From Rhizobium sp. ASV8 (lineage in GTDB: Bacteria; Pseudomonadota; Alphaproteobacteria; Rhizobiales; Rhizobiaceae), in the NCBI RefSeq assembly GCF_016429255.1, contig NZ_JAELUG010000041.1, positions 1 to 49,095 on the forward strand: a stretch of 49,095 nucleotides of DNA, written 5' to 3'. A model generated the notes under the pieces. That model ran no database searches and had not been told where the DNA came from. It saw only the letters and a program-made list of their open reading frames with translations. The translations under genes were made by a program, and so were the position numbers. Below, in pieces: positions 1 through 7,596 of this stretch. How positions within the stretch are numbered: position 1 is the first letter of the stretch; each line of letters starts with the position of its first letter.

Positions 1-688
1 GGACCGACTGCAGTTCGGCATCGTCTTCGGCGCGGAAGGCGACGTGATCGACCGTGCCCGTGCCGGGCGCGCTTGCCCAGAAGCCGCGTGCGTCCCTGAT
101 GTCGAGGATATCACCGGGCTCCGAGACGAGGCGGCTGATCGCGCCACTGGTGGCGAATGGCTTGTAATCGAAGTGGTCGATCAGGATGGCCTGCGTTTCC
201 TCGGGCGTTTCGCTGAACAGCGTTGCGCCGCGAATGCGGCGGATCGCGTGTTCCTGCGGAATATTCTCGCTCGTCCACGGAGCCGTTGCCGGCAAAGTAT
301 TGGTCCCGACCAGCTTGACGATGACACCGTCCGGATCCTTCAACCGCAGGACCGGTTCGCCAAATTCATCCGACGGCCCCTCCGGCTTGAGACCGGCGCT
401 CAAGGCGCGGGTCAGCCAGAAGCCGATGCTCGCCGGATCGATTGCCAGCGAGATTTCGCCGACCTGGCCGACGCCGGCGCGACCGGGCGAGCCGTCTTCC
501 CAGACGAGAAAAGTGATCAGCGAGCCGGGCGAGCCGGTGGCATCGCCGTAAAGGAGATGAAGCTGCGTGGCGTCCTCGAAGCCGCCGGTGCGCTTGACAA
601 GGCGCAGGCCGAGGAAACCGACGTAGAAATCGACATTTGACTGAACCTTGCGGGTAATCAGCGTGATGTGATGGATGCCAGCGACCAT
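1..688 (-). CDS. VOC-family ring-cleaving dioxygenase-like protein (C-terminus beyond window edge)
   Basis: The visible 229 residues form a glyoxalase/bleomycin-resistance/extradiol-dioxygenase (VOC) fold. The protein opens with MVAGIHHITLITRK, the typical first beta strand carrying the metal-site histidine. A first module (about residues 1-115) ends in VLRLKDPDGVIVKLV, and a second module starts near GATLFSETPEE and contains TVDHVAFRAEDD. Two-module proteins of this type, about 310 residues long, are usually annotated as ring-cleaving dioxygenase or hydroquinone dioxygenase (MhqO/PcpA relatives). The ATG at 688 has a GGAG Shine-Dalgarno sequence about 9 bases upstream. The gene runs off the left edge, so the distal metal ligands cannot be checked and the substrate is unknown. 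It is a separate unit from the efflux pump gene to its right, with a palindromic repeat between them. Confidence 0.8.
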   Translation of the reverse strand, partial: MVAGIHHITLITRKVQSNVDFYVGFLGLRLVKRTGGFEDATQLHLLYGDATGSPGSLITFLVWEDGSPGRAGVGQVGEISLAIDPASIGFWLTRALSAGLKPEGPSDEFGEPVLRLKDPDGVIVKLVGTNTLPATAPWTSENIPQEHAIRRIRGATLFSETPEETQAILIDHFDYKPFATSGAISRLVSEPGDILDIRDARGFWASAPGTGTVDHVAFRAEDDAELQSV

Positions 689-817
689 GGGATGCTCCAG
701 ACTGTAATTTGGTTCTGGCCGCTATTTAGGTCGTGGTTATTGTTCAATGCAATGTGCCGCCCGTGAAGGCACTGTTCACAAAAGGCGCTATTGCTTGAGT
801 CTGCCGGCGGCGAGCCG

Positions 818-920
818 ACAGCATCGGCCCGAAAATCTGGCAGGATTTTCGGAAGCCCGACGCATAGATTCAAAGAGATAGAGCGTCTTTGTGCCTCCGA
901 AAGGAAGCACGACGCTCTAG
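818..920. repeat. Rhizobium-type intergenic palindromic repeat with two hairpins
   Basis: There are two inverted repeats. The first has perfect 9-bp arms CCGAAAATC/GATTTTCGG at 829-852. The second is long: TAGAGCGTC (879-887) plus GTGCCTCC (891-898), a GAAA loop, then GGAAGCAC and GACGCTCTA (903-919), with one mismatch and a 3-base bulge. The stop codon of the leftward efflux-pump gene (917-919) lies inside the outer arm, so the element may act as its transcription terminator. I recognise the sequence style from other Rhizobium intergenic regions. Confidence 0.7.
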
Positions 921-2371
921 TGCTCGCCGAGGCTCTCTTCCGGTGATTTGCGGCGGTGACCGCTGATTTCCGAGCCGGCGGTGCGGGAGAAGCTGGCGTT
1001 CCAGATGACTGCGAGAAGTGCAATCGCGGTGACGACGATGAAGGCGACGGAGAAGTCGGCCATCTCGGGCTTGGCATGGCCCAGGAACTGCGTCGAGCCG
1101 TGCAGTGCAAGGGCGGCGACGCAGATGCCGAGCGAAAGCATCAGCTGCTGGAAGGTCGAGTAGAAGCTGGTCGCGATGCTCATGCGGTCGCGCTCGATCT
1201 CGTCATAGGCGATCGTGTTGTATGCCGTGAACTGGAACGACATGAAGAAGCCGCAGAAGAACAGGATCACGAAGATGACGGGCAGCGGCCAATCCGGCTT
1301 GAAGATAGAGCATAGGCCGTAGCCGAGCGTGCCGATCAGGCCGAAGATGATGAGCGCCGTGCGGAAGCCAAGCGTGCGCAGGATGCGGACCTGGAAAGGC
1401 TTCATCGCCATTGAGCCGAGCGCGGTCGCGATTGCAATCTGGCCCGCTGCCGCGGCGGAAAGACCGAAGCCGAGCTGCAGCATCAGCGGGATCAAGAAGG
1501 GATGGGCGCCCTGGCTGATGCGTGTCAGCGAACCTGCGATGACCGAGGTGCGGAAGGTCGGCACCTTCATCAGCGAGAAGTCCATGATCGGCGAGGGATG
1601 CTTTCGGGCATGGCGCAGATAGGCGATGCCGAACAGGAGGCCGATGGAGATCAGGAATATGGCGAGATAGCCTTCGCCCTCGCGGCTCGACATTTCAAAG
1701 CCGAAGAGCAGCGATCCGAGCGAAATGCCCGAGAGGATGAAGCCCGAAAGATCGAAGCGACCGGTGCGCGGGCCTTTCACTTCCTCGATGAACATCGATA
1801 CGAGGATGAAGCCGATGATGCCGATCGGCACGTTGATATAGAAGATCCAGCGCCAGTCGAGATAAGTCACGAACATGCCGCCGACCGGCGGGCCGAGGAT
1901 GGGGCCGACGAGCGCCGGAATCAGCAGCCACGACATGGCGTTGACCATGTCCTTGCGCGCGACGCTGCGCATCAGCACGAGACGGCCGATCGGCAGCATC
2001 ATGGCGCCGCCGAGACCCTGCAAAAGCCGGGCAAGGACGAGGAAGAACAGGTTTGGCGCCTGCGCGCACAACAGCGAGCCGAGAACGAAAACCGCGATAG
2101 CGGACCGGAAGACGGTGCGCGACCCGAAACGGTCGGCGATGGCGCCGCTGGCGGGAATGAAAATCGCGAGGCTGAGGAGATAGGATGTCAGCGAGATACT
2201 CATGGCCGGCGCGCTGACGCCGAAGTCTCTCGCCATGGTCGGAAGGGCTGTTGCGAGCACGGTCGCATCAAGCTGTTCCATGAACATCGCACTTGCTACG
2301 ATAAGTGCTACTACACGAAAATTCGGTGCGGCCCGCCGGGTAGGGGCGGCCTGGAATATCTGATCCGACAT
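917..2371 (-). CDS. DHA2-type MFS multidrug efflux permease
   Basis: This is a 484-residue integral membrane protein of the drug:H+ antiporter DHA2 (EmrB/QacA) type. The sequence shows LDATVLATALP in the first helix, the cytoplasmic loop motif DRFGSR after helix 2, LLQGLGGAMMLP in helix 4, and the antiporter motif C sequence LVGPILGPPVGG in helix 5. About 14 hydrophobic segments follow, which fits DHA2 rather than the 12-helix families. It would sit in the inner membrane and export a hydrophobic compound; the substrate cannot be told. I chose ATG 2371 (MSDQIFQ) over an in-frame start 17 codons upstream, because the extension is charged and unlike the family. There is no adjacent membrane-fusion (EmrA) gene. 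The stop codon falls in a palindromic repeat. Confidence 0.88.
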   Translation of the reverse strand: MSDQIFQAAPTRRAAPNFRVVALIVASAMFMEQLDATVLATALPTMARDFGVSAPAMSISLTSYLLSLAIFIPASGAIADRFGSRTVFRSAIAVFVLGSLLCAQAPNLFFLVLARLLQGLGGAMMLPIGRLVLMRSVARKDMVNAMSWLLIPALVGPILGPPVGGMFVTYLDWRWIFYINVPIGIIGFILVSMFIEEVKGPRTGRFDLSGFILSGISLGSLLFGFEMSSREGEGYLAIFLISIGLLFGIAYLRHARKHPSPIMDFSLMKVPTFRTSVIAGSLTRISQGAHPFLIPLMLQLGFGLSAAAAGQIAIATALGSMAMKPFQVRILRTLGFRTALIIFGLIGTLGYGLCSIFKPDWPLPVIFVILFFCGFFMSFQFTAYNTIAYDEIERDRMSIATSFYSTFQQLMLSLGICVAALALHGSTQFLGHAKPEMADFSVAFIVVTAIALLAVIWNASFSRTAGSEISGHRRKSPEESLGEH

Positions 2372-2581
2372 TGTCGGGGATCGCTCTCGATGGTGCGGTG
2401 GGGTCGCGAGACAGAACCGCAAGTCTGGTCACGGCCGCGAAGGCCTGTTTGAACGGCGGTTTGTATACTCCTGCTCGGCCGCGATGGCCATATCAGAAAC
2501 CGCAAATCTGATTGATGGGATGAAAAAAATGACACACATAAGCGTGAACGCGACGGCAGATGAACGCTAGGTGAATGAATT

Positions 2582-2595
2582 GCGCGATATCGCGC
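2582..2595. promoter_or_regulatory. Perfect 14-bp palindrome, possible operator of the efflux-pump gene
   Basis: GCGCGATATCGCGC reads identically on both strands. It lies about 210 bp upstream of the start of the leftward efflux-pump gene, and no regulator gene is adjacent. An operator role is only a possibility. Confidence 0.3.
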
Positions 2596-2647
2596 TGAAA
2601 TGCTCACGGTTGGTTTTTCGGCGTAAGATAATGTGCTCTCTGCACGC

Positions 2648-2691
2648 GGTCTTCTCTGCCGAAAAGACCGGTGCCGACAAGGGCGGCACCG
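2648..2691 (-). terminator. Terminator hairpin after gamma-glutamyltranspeptidase gene
   Basis: Perfect 8-bp arms CGGTGCCG (2669-2676) and CGGCACCG (2684-2691) enclose a 7-base loop. Read leftward, the stem is followed by GTCTTTTC. A second overlapping stem, GGTCTT/AAGACC (2648-2653 with 2664-2669), could form alternatively. The structure begins 35 bp after the stop codon, the usual place for a rho-independent terminator. Confidence 0.6.
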
Positions 2692-2725
2692 ATCAGGTTC
2701 ATCGAGTCGGCCGGTGTTCGGCGCC

Positions 2726-4468
2726 TCAGTAACCGGCCGCCAGCCCCGAGCCCGCGCGGCTATCCATCGCGCCATTGTAGCGAGCGCCTCCGCCCTTGGT
2801 GATGTCGCTGAGGCTCTTGCCGCCGACGAGGATGCCGGCGGATTTGCCCCAGATCGGCCAGTCCTTGTCGACCTGAACGGTGTAACCCATGCCGGCGAGC
2901 AGTTTGATCGTGTCCGGCGAAAGTGCGTGGGGTTCCGTATAGATCTTGTCTGGCAGCCATTGATGATGGATGTGCGGCGCGTCGATCGCCTCCTGGATGT
3001 TCATGCCGAAATCGATGACGTTGATGATCGCCTCGAGCGTGATCGTGATGATGCGCGAGCCGCCAGGGCTGCCGATCACCATGAAGGGCTTGCCGTCCTT
3101 GGCGATGATCGTTGGGCTCATCGAGGACAGCGGCGTCTTCTTCGGTTCGATGGCGTTGGCCTCGCCCTGCACCAGGCCGTAAAGGTTGGGCACGCCCGGC
3201 TTGGAGGTGAAGTCGTCCATCTCGTTGTTCAACAGGATACCCGTGCCGGGCGCGACGACACCGGCGCCGAATTCGCCATTCAGCGTATAGGTCACGGCAA
3301 CGGCGTTGCCGTCATTGTCGATGATCGAATAATGCGTTGTTTCATGGCTTTCGCCGAGACCTTTGGGCATCAGGTCGGCAGAAACACCGGCCTTGTACGG
3401 ATCGATGCCGTCACGGATCGTCTTTGCGTAATCCTTGTCCAGCAGCTTGCTGACGGGGTTCTTGACGAAGTCGGGGTCGCCAAGCGCCGAGTTGCGGTCC
3501 ACATAGGCGTGGCGCATGGCTTCGACCATGACATGCACCGTATCGGCCGAACCATAGCCGGTATAGGAGAGCGGATATCCTTCCAGCACGTTGAGGATTT
3601 CGCAGATGATGATGCCGCCGGAGGAGGGTGGGGGCGAAGAAATGATCTGGTAGCCGCGATAATCGCATTTCACCGGGTCGAGTTCACGAACCTTGTATTG
3701 TTCGAAATCCTGGGTCGCGAGAATGCCGCCCTTATCCTGGCTTGCCTTGACGATGGCGTTGGCGACCGGCCCCTTGTAGAAACCATCGGTCCCTTGATCC
3801 GAAATACCGGAGAGAGCGTTGCCGAGATCCGGTTGGAGCAGCTTGTCGCCCGTCGCGAACGGCTTGCCGTCAGACTTGGTGAAGATCGCGGCGGTGGCCG
3901 GATCGCGCGAAAGCCAATCCTTGTTTTCGTTCAGCTCTGCCGCATCGGCCTGGTTCAGCGTGAAGCCTTCCTTGGCGTAGCGAATAGCCGGCGCGATAAG
4001 ATCCTGACGGGATTTCGTCCCGTATTTCTCGCGGGCGGTCTCGAAACCCATGACCGAGCCGGGGACGCCGACTGCAAGATAACCGTCGGTGCTCGCGCCT
4101 TTGACGATATTGCCCCTATCGTCTAGATACATGTCCTTCTTCGCCGCCAGCGGGGCGCGTTCGCGGAAATCGAGGAAGGTCGTCTTGCCGTCACGCATGC
4201 GGATGGTCATGAAGCCGCCGCCGCCGATATTGCCGGCAGTCGGATAGACCACCGCCAATGCGTAGCCGACGGCGACCGCCGCATCGACGGCATTACCCCC
4301 GCTTTTCAGCACTTCCACGCCGACATCCGTGGCGAGATGCTGCGCCGTGACTACCATGCCGTGTTCGGCCTCCACCGGTGGTGGCGCGGCGGCTCTGGCT
4401 GTTACCGAGAAAAGGGCAAAGGTGATCAAGGTCACCGACGAAATCGCTCGATGGCGGAAATGGCGCAT
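2726..4468 (-). CDS. ggt: Gamma-glutamyltranspeptidase precursor
   Basis: This 580-residue Ntn-hydrolase proenzyme cleaves and transfers gamma-glutamyl groups from glutathione and related compounds in the periplasm. Residues 1-27 form a signal peptide ending ...SVTARAAA. The autoprocessing site and new N-terminal nucleophile are in ETTHYSIID; by position the nucleophile is Thr377, corresponding to E. coli Thr391. Also present are NAVDAAVAVGYAL and GNIGGGGFM early in the large subunit, and PLSSMSPTI and GSPGGSRI in the small subunit (substrate carboxylate and oxyanion region). Three ATG codons lie in tandem; the third (4468) has the best spacing to GGGAGG. The length is normal for the family. 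The gene stands alone with its own terminator, so it probably serves glutathione salvage rather than the catabolic island. Confidence 0.95.
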   Translation of the reverse strand: MRHFRHRAISSVTLITFALFSVTARAAAPPPVEAEHGMVVTAQHLATDVGVEVLKSGGNAVDAAVAVGYALAVVYPTAGNIGGGGFMTIRMRDGKTTFLDFRERAPLAAKKDMYLDDRGNIVKGASTDGYLAVGVPGSVMGFETAREKYGTKSRQDLIAPAIRYAKEGFTLNQADAAELNENKDWLSRDPATAAIFTKSDGKPFATGDKLLQPDLGNALSGISDQGTDGFYKGPVANAIVKASQDKGGILATQDFEQYKVRELDPVKCDYRGYQIISSPPPSSGGIIICEILNVLEGYPLSYTGYGSADTVHVMVEAMRHAYVDRNSALGDPDFVKNPVSKLLDKDYAKTIRDGIDPYKAGVSADLMPKGLGESHETTHYSIIDNDGNAVAVTYTLNGEFGAGVVAPGTGILLNNEMDDFTSKPGVPNLYGLVQGEANAIEPKKTPLSSMSPTIIAKDGKPFMVIGSPGGSRIITITLEAIINVIDFGMNIQEAIDAPHIHHQWLPDKIYTEPHALSPDTIKLLAGMGYTVQVDKDWPIWGKSAGILVGGKSLSDITKGGGARYNGAMDSRAGSGLAAGY

Positions 4469-4803
4469 CATCATGCCTCCCGTTATTGGCTTGGGAACGA
4501 AGCCCATTTTTGAAATGGTGCCCTATTCGGAAATGGCGATATCCGCAGTTGCAATTTTTTGAAGATGCCATTGCGATATGAGCCGGCAATGGATCTGCGA
4601 GTTCCGGCGGAGCTGCTGCCGCCAATCGCGCAGTGCGCGGTAAGAGGCTTGAAACCGGGCGAATCCGATGGGTGTGGATCGATTCCGTGTTCACCTCGGT
4701 GCGGGAGCGATGGATAGCCCGGTACCTGTAATATTTCTTTTATTAGTTGAATCTACTTTAAGGAGCCTTCAACCGAGGCAGTAGTATTGCGTGGAGGTTA
4801 GGG
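4469..4803. other. 335-bp divergent gap upstream of ggt and the small zinc-ribbon gene
   Basis: I see no gene here. The right third is AT-rich around 4730-4765 and would hold the promoter of the rightward small gene. The left end holds the leader of ggt with its GGGAGG ribosome-binding site. No strong palindrome was noticed. Confidence 0.5.
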
Positions 4804-4986
4804 ATGGCCGTGACGAAGCTTGAACGCTGGAGGAGCGAGCGCATGACGCAGGTCAAGCCGCTCGTCATATCTGAAAAGACGCATATCATCGAAATCGAAT
4901 GCAGCCATTGCAGCCGGCACTTTTTCAGGTGGTCATCGATGGCTGCAGCCTATTGGCGTTGCGACGATTGCAGCGCGATTGCCTGA
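4804..4986 (+). CDS. Small zinc-ribbon-like hypothetical protein (60 aa)
   Basis: This 60-residue protein has two Cys pairs, CSHC and CDDC, separated by about 22 residues rich in aromatics (HFFRWSS...AAYWR). The pattern resembles a small zinc ribbon. The first half (TKLERWRSERMTQ) is basic and helical. The start ATG follows GGAGGTTAGGG, a strong ribosome-binding site, which is the main reason for treating it as real. I do not recognise the family and propose no function beyond possible zinc and nucleic-acid or protein binding. It sits between the divergent ggt gene and the convergent glycerate kinase gene, so it is its own transcription unit. Confidence 0.6.
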   Translation: MAVTKLERWRSERMTQVKPLVISEKTHIIEIECSHCSRHFFRWSSMAAAYWRCDDCSAIA

Positions 4987-5006
4987 TCGCTTCTTGCTTC
5001 ACGATG

Positions 5007-6272
5007 CTAGGCTATCAGGATCGCACGGAAGTCGTTGACATTGGTTCCCGTCGGCCCGGGCACGAATAGATCGCCGATGGCGTTGAATGCCGTCCAGGCA
5101 TCGTTGTTTGCCAGCATTTCGGCGGGAACCATTCCCGCATCGCGAAGCCGTGCCACTGTACCGGCATCCGCAAAGGCGCCGGCATTGTCCTCGCTGCCGT
5201 CTATGCCATCCGTGTCGGCGGCCATGGCGTGAATGCCGGCATGGCCGTCGATATCGATGGCGAGCGACAGCAGGAATTCCGAGTTTCGGCCGCCCTTGCC
5301 GTTGCCTTTCAGGGTCACCGTCGTCTCCCCGCCTGATAGCAGCACGATTGGCCTGGAGAAGGGGCGATCGCGATGCAGTACTTCGCGGGCGATGGCGGCG
5401 TGGACATGAGCGGCCTCGCGGGCTTCGCCTTCGACCGCATCGGAGAGAATGGCTGCTTCGATGCCCGCGGCACGCGCCACCTCTGCTGCGGCCTCCAGCG
5501 AGACCCCGGCCGATGCGATGAGATGAACCTCATTGCCGACAAAGCGTGGATCGTCCGGGCGCGGTGCATCCGCTTCAGCCTTTTCGATATGGGCGAGAAC
5601 GGCTGGCGGCAACGCGATGCGATAGAGGCGGATGAGATCGAGCGCTTCCTCGCGCGTGCCGACGCCGGGCACCGTCGGGCCTGATGCCACGAGCGCCGGA
5701 TCGTCACCGGGTATGTCCGAGACGACGAGCGAGACGACCTTGGCGGGATAGGCTGCAGCCGCGAGCCGGCCGCCCTTGATGGTCGACAAGTGCTTGCGAA
5801 TGACATTCATTGCGGAGATGGGGGCGGCGGAAGCGAGCAGTGCCTTGTTGACGGCGATCTCGTCCGCGAGGCTGAGCGTGCCTGCGGGCGAAGGCAAGAG
5901 GGCCGAGCCACCACCTGATATCAGGGCGATCACCAGATCATCTGCGGTCAGGCCCTCGACAAGCTTGAGAAGCCGGCGGGAGGCGGTAAGTCCCGCTTCA
6001 TCCGGCACCGGATGGGCGGCTTCGATGATCTCGATCTGGCGGCAGGGGGCGGAGAAGCCGTATCGCGTCACCACCAGGCCTTCCAGCGGACCATCCCAGC
6101 ATTGTTCCAGTGCTGCCGCCATCTGAGCCGAACCCTTGCCGGCGCCGATGACGATCGTTCGGCCCTTCGGCTTTTTCGGCAGATGCGTGCGGATGCCGGT
6201 CAGTGGATCGGCGGCGCGCACGGCGGCATCGAACAGAGAGGTCAGGAAGGTGCGGGGATCGGAAGCGGTCAT
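5007..6272 (-). CDS. Glycerate 2-kinase (type II, MOFRL family; TtuD/GckA-like)
   Basis: This 421-residue protein matches the two-domain glycerate kinase family that phosphorylates D-glycerate to 2-phosphoglycerate, feeding lower glycolysis. Old annotations call it hydroxypyruvate reductase TtuD. Visible signatures are GRTIVIGAGKGSAQMAAALE near residue 40 (nucleotide-binding loop), LISGGGSALLPSPAG near residue 118, VSDIPGDDPALVASGPT near 190, and the C-terminal MOFRL region with LLSGGETTV and GKGGRNSEFLLSLA followed by DTDGIDG. The length is normal. It is cytoplasmic. No tartrate- or glyoxylate-pathway partner lies next to it, so the source of glycerate cannot be read from context. Confidence 0.9.
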   Translation of the reverse strand: MTASDPRTFLTSLFDAAVRAADPLTGIRTHLPKKPKGRTIVIGAGKGSAQMAAALEQCWDGPLEGLVVTRYGFSAPCRQIEIIEAAHPVPDEAGLTASRRLLKLVEGLTADDLVIALISGGGSALLPSPAGTLSLADEIAVNKALLASAAPISAMNVIRKHLSTIKGGRLAAAAYPAKVVSLVVSDIPGDDPALVASGPTVPGVGTREEALDLIRLYRIALPPAVLAHIEKAEADAPRPDDPRFVGNEVHLIASAGVSLEAAAEVARAAGIEAAILSDAVEGEAREAAHVHAAIAREVLHRDRPFSRPIVLLSGGETTVTLKGNGKGGRNSEFLLSLAIDIDGHAGIHAMAADTDGIDGSEDNAGAFADAGTVARLRDAGMVPAEMLANNDAWTAFNAIGDLFVPGPTGTNVNDFRAILIA

Positions 6273-6424
6273 ATCGAAACTGCCTGTCTTGCGATGATCT
6301 TGTAACCATTTGGTGGCTTAACTGTTTTGAAGACGCAAGGGGCAGGAACTGCAATTGTGTCCCGCGCGATGAATCCCTATGTAGAGGGAAAGGATTTTAC
6401 GCTGTTATTGCAAGGATTTTCGAA

Positions 6425-6853
6425 ATGGCCGAACTGAAAGTGAAGACAAGGCAGACGGGTGCCACCGCAACGGTCGGCCGTACCGGTTTTCCGCATGTGA
6501 CCTCGGTGACCGGCGGTGAGATCGATATCGTTACCTCGCCGTCTCAGCCCGGTTTCAACCCGCTCGATCTGCTCTATTCGTCTCTATCCGCCTGCCTGGT
6601 CTTGAGCGCCCGCATGGCAGCCAGCAGCCTCGGCGTGCTCGACAAGCTCACCGAAGTCACCGCCATCGTGACAGGCGAAAAGGCCACCGAGGGCCTTTCC
6701 CGCGTCGAGAAGTTCAATATCGCCTTCATCATCAAGGGCGATTTTAGCGACGAGGTGCGCAACGCGATCGCGCATGCCGCCGAAGACGAGATCTGCACCG
6801 TCAGCAACACGATCCGCGGCAATCCGCAGTTCGAGACGACGATTTCGGGGTGA
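6425..6853 (+). CDS. OsmC-family protein
   Basis: This 142-residue OsmC/Ohr-fold protein reduces organic hydroperoxides with a pair of thiols in characterised relatives. Both family cysteines are visible: Cys57 in LSACLVLSARM and Cys124 in DEICTVSNTI. The N-terminal PSQPGFNPLDLLYSSLSAC segment is the usual lead-in to the peroxidatic Cys. I chose the start at 6425 because AAGGA lies about 9 bases upstream and the upstream in-frame extension is not family-like. It forms a single-gene unit followed by a palindromic repeat. Substrate preference (hydroperoxide or other electrophile) cannot be told. Confidence 0.88.
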   Translation: MAELKVKTRQTGATATVGRTGFPHVTSVTGGEIDIVTSPSQPGFNPLDLLYSSLSACLVLSARMAASSLGVLDKLTEVTAIVTGEKATEGLSRVEKFNIAFIIKGDFSDEVRNAIAHAAEDEICTVSNTIRGNPQFETTISG

Positions 6854-6869
6854 GTTTGGATTGGGTGGC

Positions 6870-6995
6870 GAAAACCCCCTCATCCGGCCTATCGGCCACC
6901 TTCTCCCCGTTTTGACGGGGAGAAGGTGATGGCGGCACCGCCACAGTTCCCCATCACGATGCTGAGCTAGGCAAGGTCACAGAGGTCATCCCCTC
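6870..6995. repeat. Palindromic intergenic repeat (CCTTCTCCCCG type), copy 1
   Basis: The core is a perfect 14-bp stem, CACCTTCTCCCCGT at 6897-6910 and ACGGGGAGAAGGTG at 6915-6928, with loop TTTG. It is preceded by CCCCTCATCCGGCC...CGGCC, which forms a short stem of its own. A second copy of the same unit lies at 28810-28900. It may terminate the OsmC transcript. Confidence 0.8.
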
Positions 6996-7029
6996 TACCT
7001 GCATGCGGGAGACGGGCAATTTCGTCATT

Positions 7030-7572
7030 TCACTTCGAAGGAAACACAAACCCTTCGAGGTAAGGCCCAAGCTCCGGATCGATATCCACCTTCACAGCAT
7101 TGTTGTAGATCGCGGTCGCGATCATGATCCCCGCGAAAGCCACGAGATTGGCAAGGGTCGGCTCGTCGTAGCGGGCTTTCAGTCGTGCCCAGACGTCTTC
7201 GGGAATCGCGTTTGAATCCCTGACGATTGCCTTGCCGAACTCGATCAGCAGGGCTTCGTCTTCCGTCGGTACGATCGTTTCCGGCGTCAGGCCGGCATTG
7301 ATCAGCGCACGTCGGAAGAAGCCGACCGGGATGATCGAGCGGCATTCGATCGCGATGGCTTGGCAAAGCAGCCAGATGGCGCGATCGTCCACAGCCGGGC
7401 GCAGCTCCTCGCGCAGAGGAAACCATTCCGCATAGATGCGATGTGCCACTGGCGAATGCAGCAATGTCCGCTTCATGTTGGTCATGCGGCCGCGCAGATG
7501 CACTTCGCGATCATGCTCGGCGCGCACGGCGTCCGAAGCGGTTTCGTAGTCGATCGGGGTGATGTGGCTCAT
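7030..7572 (-). CDS. Carboxymuconolactone decarboxylase-fold protein
   Basis: This 180-residue protein is of the AhpD/CMD fold by overall pattern: RIYAEWFPLREELRPAVDDRAIWLLCQAIAIEC, then FFRRALINAG, and an all-helical remainder. The redox motif of true AhpD-type members (C-x2-C-x3-H) is absent: the corresponding stretch reads IECRSIIPVGFF, with only one Cys. It is therefore unlikely to be an AhpD-type peroxidase partner, and no decarboxylase activity should be assumed. It lies 24 bp downstream of the stop of the LLM monooxygenase gene on the same strand, so the two are probably co-transcribed and act on one substrate. Confidence 0.75.
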   Translation of the reverse strand: MSHITPIDYETASDAVRAEHDREVHLRGRMTNMKRTLLHSPVAHRIYAEWFPLREELRPAVDDRAIWLLCQAIAIECRSIIPVGFFRRALINAGLTPETIVPTEDEALLIEFGKAIVRDSNAIPEDVWARLKARYDEPTLANLVAFAGIMIATAIYNNAVKVDIDPELGPYLEGFVFPSK

Positions 7573-7596
7573 GTCATTCTCTTGTGATGGGCTTTC

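Larger units (their letters stand above)
2372..2725. other. 354-bp gap between efflux pump and gamma-glutamyltranspeptidase
   Basis: I find no convincing gene here. The gap holds the leader of the leftward efflux-pump gene, a perfect 14-bp palindrome at 2582-2595 and a terminator-like hairpin at 2669-2691 behind the gamma-glutamyltranspeptidase gene. Confidence 0.7.

Noticed and set aside
763..779. GTGAA-N7-TTCAC as an operator between the VOC and efflux-pump genes
   Set aside because: Only 5-bp arms and no supporting context or second copy.
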